A stretch of DNA of 64,000 nt. Origin: Ruminococcus sp. Lineage in GTDB: Bacteria > Bacillota > Clostridia > Oscillospirales > Ruminococcaceae. The DNA lies in NCBI RefSeq assembly GCF_017464355.1, contig NZ_JAFUAG010000045.1, positions 62,001 through 126,000 of the forward strand, in the 5' to 3' direction. The notes under the pieces were generated by a model that was not told the DNA's origin, searched no databases, and was given only the letters and a program-made list of their open reading frames with translations. Below are positions 60,867-64,000 of the stretch, in pieces; within the stretch, counting starts at the first letter, position 1; every line of letters begins with the position of its first letter. Made by a program: the position numbers and the translations under genes.

Positions 60867-62165
60867 ATGAACAAAAAAGTAATTACGGGACTCATGGCAC
60901 TGACACTGGTGTTCGGTGCAGCAGGGGTAGTGCCTGCAAATGTTGCGGGCTTTGGCACGGTCGTTACGGCTTCTGCCGAGAATCCCGCTGAGGATTTTAA
61001 CTGGGAGATCATAGACGACGATACCATAAGGCTGACGAAATACAAGGGCACCGCAAAGGACGTGGTGGTACCTTCGATCGTAGCCGACAGAACAGTTACT
61101 CAGGTTGACAATGGTGCTTTTAAGGGGACTGACGTAACAAGTGTTGTACTGCCCGATACTGTCGATACAATGGGCTGGGAAGTCTTTAGAAACTGCAAGG
61201 AACTTAAGACCCTTACACTGCCTAAAGAGGCAAAGTCAATGGGGGATGGAGTTTGCTCTTACTGCCCGTCACTTGAGTCGGTAAACATTCCCGAAGGCAT
61301 AGAAGTGATTGAATATAAGTCATTTGTGGGCTGTACCTCACTGAAAGAAGTGACCATACCCGCAAGCGTTAAGGAAATCGACCATGAAGCTTTCAGTGGT
61401 TGTACATCGTTGAGCAAGGTCACGTTCAAAGAAGGCAGCCTGAAGACGATAGGTATGTCTTTCCTGAACTGCACATCTCTTAAAGAAGTGATAATCCCCG
61501 AGGGTGTTACCGAGATACACGGTGCTACTTTCCTGAACTGTACATCTCTTGAAAAGGTAGTGCTTCCCTCTACGCTGAAAGAGCTTGCTACACGGGGTTA
61601 CAGCAGTGGTAGCTCTGAAGGTGCATTCACAAATTGTACGTCACTGACATCTATCGTTCTGCCTGAAAATCTTACCGAAGTAGATGACTATACATTCGCT
61701 AACTGTACCGCACTGAAAGATGTAAAGATCGAGAGCAATGTACTGGATAGGATAGGTGTGGACGCATTCAAAAATTGCCCCGAACTCAAAGAGATAACTC
61801 TGCCCAAGTCTATTACAACAATGAAGAAAACAGGTCTGCTTAGTAACATAGATGAAAACGGAGAAAATGTGCTGAAATCCGACTTTATACTGCACTGCTA
61901 TAAAGGCAGCACGGCTGAGGTGTATGCGTTAAATTCAGGTCTGCCTGCGGCTAATATCGACTACCTGCCAGACATCGTCAAAGGCGATATGAACGGCGAC
62001 GGCGACGTCAATGTCACCGATGTCAATATCATCGCTGCTCACGTTAAAAGCATAAGGAGCCTTGCAGAAGTATCCCGCGGCGATGTCAACGGCGACGGTG
62101 ATATCAACGTAACAGACCTCATGCTGGTCGCAGCCCATGTTAAGGGCATAAAGTCACTGAAATAA
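60867..62165 (+). CDS. Secreted leucine-rich-repeat (BspA-type) protein with dockerin
   Basis: A 432-residue secreted protein. After the signal peptide (about 1-34) come about ten LRR_5/BspA-type repeats (residues 60-350; units such as CTSLKEVTIPASVKEIDHEAF and CTSLEKVVLPSTLKEL), a surface-binding scaffold. A type I dockerin follows (372-431; DMNGDGDVNVTDVNIIAAHV, DVNGDGDINVTDLMLVAAHV), with two calcium loops. It probably docks onto a cohesin and mediates adhesion to host or plant material. Its start follows AGGAGGA. The gene lies downstream of a phase-variable leader and hairpin. Confidence 0.93.
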   Translation: MNKKVITGLMALTLVFGAAGVVPANVAGFGTVVTASAENPAEDFNWEIIDDDTIRLTKYKGTAKDVVVPSIVADRTVTQVDNGAFKGTDVTSVVLPDTVDTMGWEVFRNCKELKTLTLPKEAKSMGDGVCSYCPSLESVNIPEGIEVIEYKSFVGCTSLKEVTIPASVKEIDHEAFSGCTSLSKVTFKEGSLKTIGMSFLNCTSLKEVIIPEGVTEIHGATFLNCTSLEKVVLPSTLKELATRGYSSGSSEGAFTNCTSLTSIVLPENLTEVDDYTFANCTALKDVKIESNVLDRIGVDAFKNCPELKEITLPKSITTMKKTGLLSNIDENGENVLKSDFILHCYKGSTAEVYALNSGLPAANIDYLPDIVKGDMNGDGDVNVTDVNIIAAHVKSIRSLAEVSRGDVNGDGDINVTDLMLVAAHVKGIKSLK

Positions 62166-62175
62166 TATGATACTC

Positions 62176-62208
62176 AAAGCGGGAACGGCCTGTTCCCGCT
62201 TTTTGTTT
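62176..62208 (+). terminator. Terminator of the first LRR-dockerin gene
   Basis: AAGCGGGAAC and GTTCCCGCTT form a ten-base stem with a five-base loop, followed by TTTTGTTTG. Confidence 0.88.
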
Positions 62209-62238
62209 GTGCAAAATTACCAATGTTGGAAAACACTG

Positions 62239-62267
62239 TTGACATATATGAAAAAATGATGTATAAT
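62239..62267 (+). promoter_or_regulatory. Consensus promoter of the second LRR-dockerin gene
   Basis: TTGACA (62239-62244), 17 bases, TATAAT (62262-62267). Confidence 0.83.
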
Positions 62268-62286
62268 TTAACAAAAGGTGGTAAAT

Positions 62287-62400
62287 ATGAGTGGGATGGA
62301 TATAGGTTCAGATAGTAGATATAGCAGGCTTGCCGCGGCAGGCCTTGTTTTGGTGCCCATATTTTCATCTTTTATAGTCAAAGAGGTGCAGCGACGATAG
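62287..62400 (+). CDS. Leader ORF 2, 37 codons
   Basis: ATG 62287 follows AAAGGTGG at a six-base spacing. The ORF is intact to TAG 62398-62400. Its peptide, starting MSGMDIGSDSRYSRLAAAGL and ending IFSSFIVKEVQRR, shares the 'LA..GL.....IFSS.IV' pattern with the in-frame form of leader ORF 1. The stop falls in the loop of the hairpin that follows, so a ribosome reaching it would keep the hairpin from forming. It has no G tract. Confidence 0.55.
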   Translation: MSGMDIGSDSRYSRLAAAGLVLVPIFSSFIVKEVQRR

Positions 62401-62421
62401 GTGTGTTGTGCCGTTTTTTAT
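62385..62421 (+). terminator. Attenuator hairpin before the second LRR-dockerin gene
   Basis: GGTGCAGCG (62385-62393) can pair with TGTTGTGCC (62404-62412) through several G-T pairs, and GTTTTTTATTT follows. It is weaker than its counterpart but occupies the same position before the gene. Confidence 0.5.
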
Positions 62422-62440
62422 TTGAAGGAGGATATACAAA

Positions 62441-64000
62441 ATGAAAACAAAGAAGATCGCAGCAGGTGTAATGGCACTTGCCCTGGTGTTCGGAACAATG
62501 GCAGCTGTCCCCACAGAGAACGGCTTTGGCTTCTTCGGCGGGATAAGCGCAAGCGCAGCCGCAGAGACCAAGAACTGGGGCACCAATGCCGAGTATACTA
62601 TCGATGAGTCGACCATGACAGTTACTGTTTCTCCCAAAGAGGGCAGCGACGGTGTACTTTCCGACAAGACACCTTTTATGTTCAATAAGGATATAAAGCA
62701 CGTTGTCATCAGCGAGGGCATAACCGAAATAAGCGACAATGCTTTCTATATGTGCGAAAACCTTGAAGACGTTGAACTGCCTCAGTCTTTAAGAGAGATA
62801 GGACAGAGCGCTTTCAAAGGCACCAAGGCCGAGAAGGTCTGCAAGGACGATAACAGGCTGAACGTTATCGGCAAGTGGATAATTTCCACCACCTCAGAAT
62901 CCCATGACGACCAGAATGCCGACTATGTCATTCCTGCAGGCATAAAGGGTATCGCAGCCCGTGCTTTTGAGTACGCTACTATCAGCTCTCTCACTCTGCC
63001 CGAGTCTGTTGAGACCATAGGCAAAAACGCATTCTTCAACACCGATCTTCAGGAGATCAATTTCCCAAACAATTCCGAGGTGCGTATAGGTGACTATGCT
63101 TTCCACGGCACTAAGTTCAAAGAGCTCACCGTTCCCGCAAATGCAATTCTGGGCGCAGGTGCTTTCTACGGCTGTACCGATCTCAAAAGTGTGGATATCG
63201 TTGAGGGTGTTCCTGCTATAGGTAAAAGTGCTTTTGCTGACTGCGGAAACCTGATGAAAGTAACTATACCCTATTCGGTAGAAAGTGTAGGCGAGGACGC
63301 TTTCAGGGGTACAGGCATTGTATATCAGCAGAATTCAGAGCCTTTCGTTACTGTTTCTGATTGGCTGGTAGCTGTACATGATAAGTCTGAGTCTCTCACT
63401 GTTCCCGAGGGCATTGTTGGTATCGCTGATAATATGGGTCTTAAGGGTGAGCCAAAGCTGCCAAAGACTCTCAGGTGCATAGGCAGCTATGCAGTAAAGG
63501 GCGACGGCAAGACCGAGCATGAGACTCTGGAGATTCCCGCATCTGTAAAGTTTATCTCAGAGCACGCCTTCCATGACTATATAGCCAAGGAGCTTGTGCT
63601 GAATGAGGGCCTTGAATTTATCGGCAAGGAAGCTTTCAGCAGCATCACAGATAACGATATTACTCTCCCTGCTTCTGTGGAATATGTTGAATGCGGTGCT
63701 TTTGGCGGGCTGTACGCACAAGGCCGTTCCATAACTGTCCTGAACCCAGATTGTGTACTGAGTTGTGATGAACCTCTGCTGCCTAACATATTCATACCGA
63801 CTTTTGTTGTCGATCGTGTCTATGGTTATACAGGCAGTACCGCTGAGGCTCTCTGCAAAGCCTACCATGATGACAGCAAAAGGAACGATGATTCAGAGCC
63901 CATGCTTTTCGTGCCCATTGACGGCAAGCCTGATGAGGGTGATGATACCGTCAAAGGCGACCTGAACGGCGACGGTGAAGTAAATGTTACCGATGTCAAC
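62441..64000 (+). CDS. Secreted leucine-rich-repeat (BspA-type) protein with dockerin, 3' part outside
   Basis: An open frame of 520 codons to the right edge. After the signal peptide (about 1-40) come BspA/LRR_5 repeats (from ISEGITEISDNAFYMCENLEDV, then KGIAARAF..., IPYSVESVGEDAFRG, ASVKFISEHAF). At the edge starts a type I dockerin (GDLNGDGEVNVTDVN), so at least one more dockerin half lies beyond. It is a diverged relative of the preceding gene, with a shared leader architecture. The start follows AAGGAGG. The protein end is not in the window. Confidence 0.92.
   Translation, partial: MKTKKIAAGVMALALVFGTMAAVPTENGFGFFGGISASAAAETKNWGTNAEYTIDESTMTVTVSPKEGSDGVLSDKTPFMFNKDIKHVVISEGITEISDNAFYMCENLEDVELPQSLREIGQSAFKGTKAEKVCKDDNRLNVIGKWIISTTSESHDDQNADYVIPAGIKGIAARAFEYATISSLTLPESVETIGKNAFFNTDLQEINFPNNSEVRIGDYAFHGTKFKELTVPANAILGAGAFYGCTDLKSVDIVEGVPAIGKSAFADCGNLMKVTIPYSVESVGEDAFRGTGIVYQQNSEPFVTVSDWLVAVHDKSESLTVPEGIVGIADNMGLKGEPKLPKTLRCIGSYAVKGDGKTEHETLEIPASVKFISEHAFHDYIAKELVLNEGLEFIGKEAFSSITDNDITLPASVEYVECGAFGGLYAQGRSITVLNPDCVLSCDEPLLPNIFIPTFVVDRVYGYTGSTAEALCKAYHDDSKRNDDSEPMLFVPIDGKPDEGDDTVKGDLNGDGEVNVTDVN

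Noticed and set aside
60569-61051. N-terminal extension of the 60218 gene to a 277-residue protein
   Set aside because: The extension runs antisense through the LRR-gene leader and signal peptide and has no ribosome site; the start at 60568 fits.

Overview
The window looks like a chromosome segment of a low-to-moderate-GC, anaerobic, fibre-degrading Firmicute of the Ruminococcus type, most like the R. albus group. The reasons are a Gram-positive PolC, a T-box leader before pheS, many near-consensus sigma-A promoters, an IreB/UPF0297 protein, lipoproteins with Thr/Glu-rich linkers, type I dockerins on secreted proteins and one cohesin-bearing membrane-anchored protein. I see no rRNA, tRNA, CRISPR array, prophage or insertion sequence.

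Layout. 1-9.2 kb: housekeeping operon cdsA(partial)-dxr-rseP-[ADP-ribosylglycohydrolase]-ispG-polC, combining MEP isoprenoid genes with envelope proteolysis and replication. 9.2-20.7 kb: an orphan CdiI-like immunity gene, then a histidine operon (hisZ G D B H F I E) interleaved with eight or nine accessory genes; hisA, hisC and a recognised histidinol-phosphatase are absent. 20.8-25.4 kb: a Cys-rich protein, an EamA permease operon, a flavodoxin behind DtxR-like dyads, and an XRE regulator divergent from a Thr-rich lipoprotein. 25.4-30.4 kb: Phe T-box, pheS, two paralogous membrane proteins, pheT. 30.5-32.5 kb: ireB, a polysaccharide deacetylase lipoprotein and a flavodoxin-like oxidoreductase.

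32.6-43.8 kb is the largest coherent accessory system: a Ter-type stress locus with YceG, TelA, two TerD proteins, a PMCA-like Ca2+ P-type ATPase, PRTase_2-TRSP, PRTase_1-PELOTA (StiP family) and a HAD phosphatase. It probably couples metal-binding TerD/TelA proteins to synthesis of a nucleotide-like metabolite.

44-53.7 kb is a surface-protein region: an eight-zinc-ribbon protein, a dockerin-tagged glucosaminidase, a cohesin/membrane-anchor protein, a zinc-ribbon membrane protein, and a CotH lipoprotein behind a long structured leader. 54-57.4 kb is a zinc-acquisition cluster whose binding protein carries a ZinT domain nested inside ZnuA, together with a COG0523 GTPase. 57.5-60.6 kb holds a decayed TetR-type regulator and a phospholipase C/flavoredoxin group. 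60.6-64 kb holds two neighbouring leucine-rich-repeat dockerin proteins. Both are preceded by related leaders containing a small ORF that ends within a terminator-like hairpin. In the first leader a G10 tract throws that ORF out of frame, which suggests slippage-controlled attenuation. I consider this the most unusual regulatory signal in the window.
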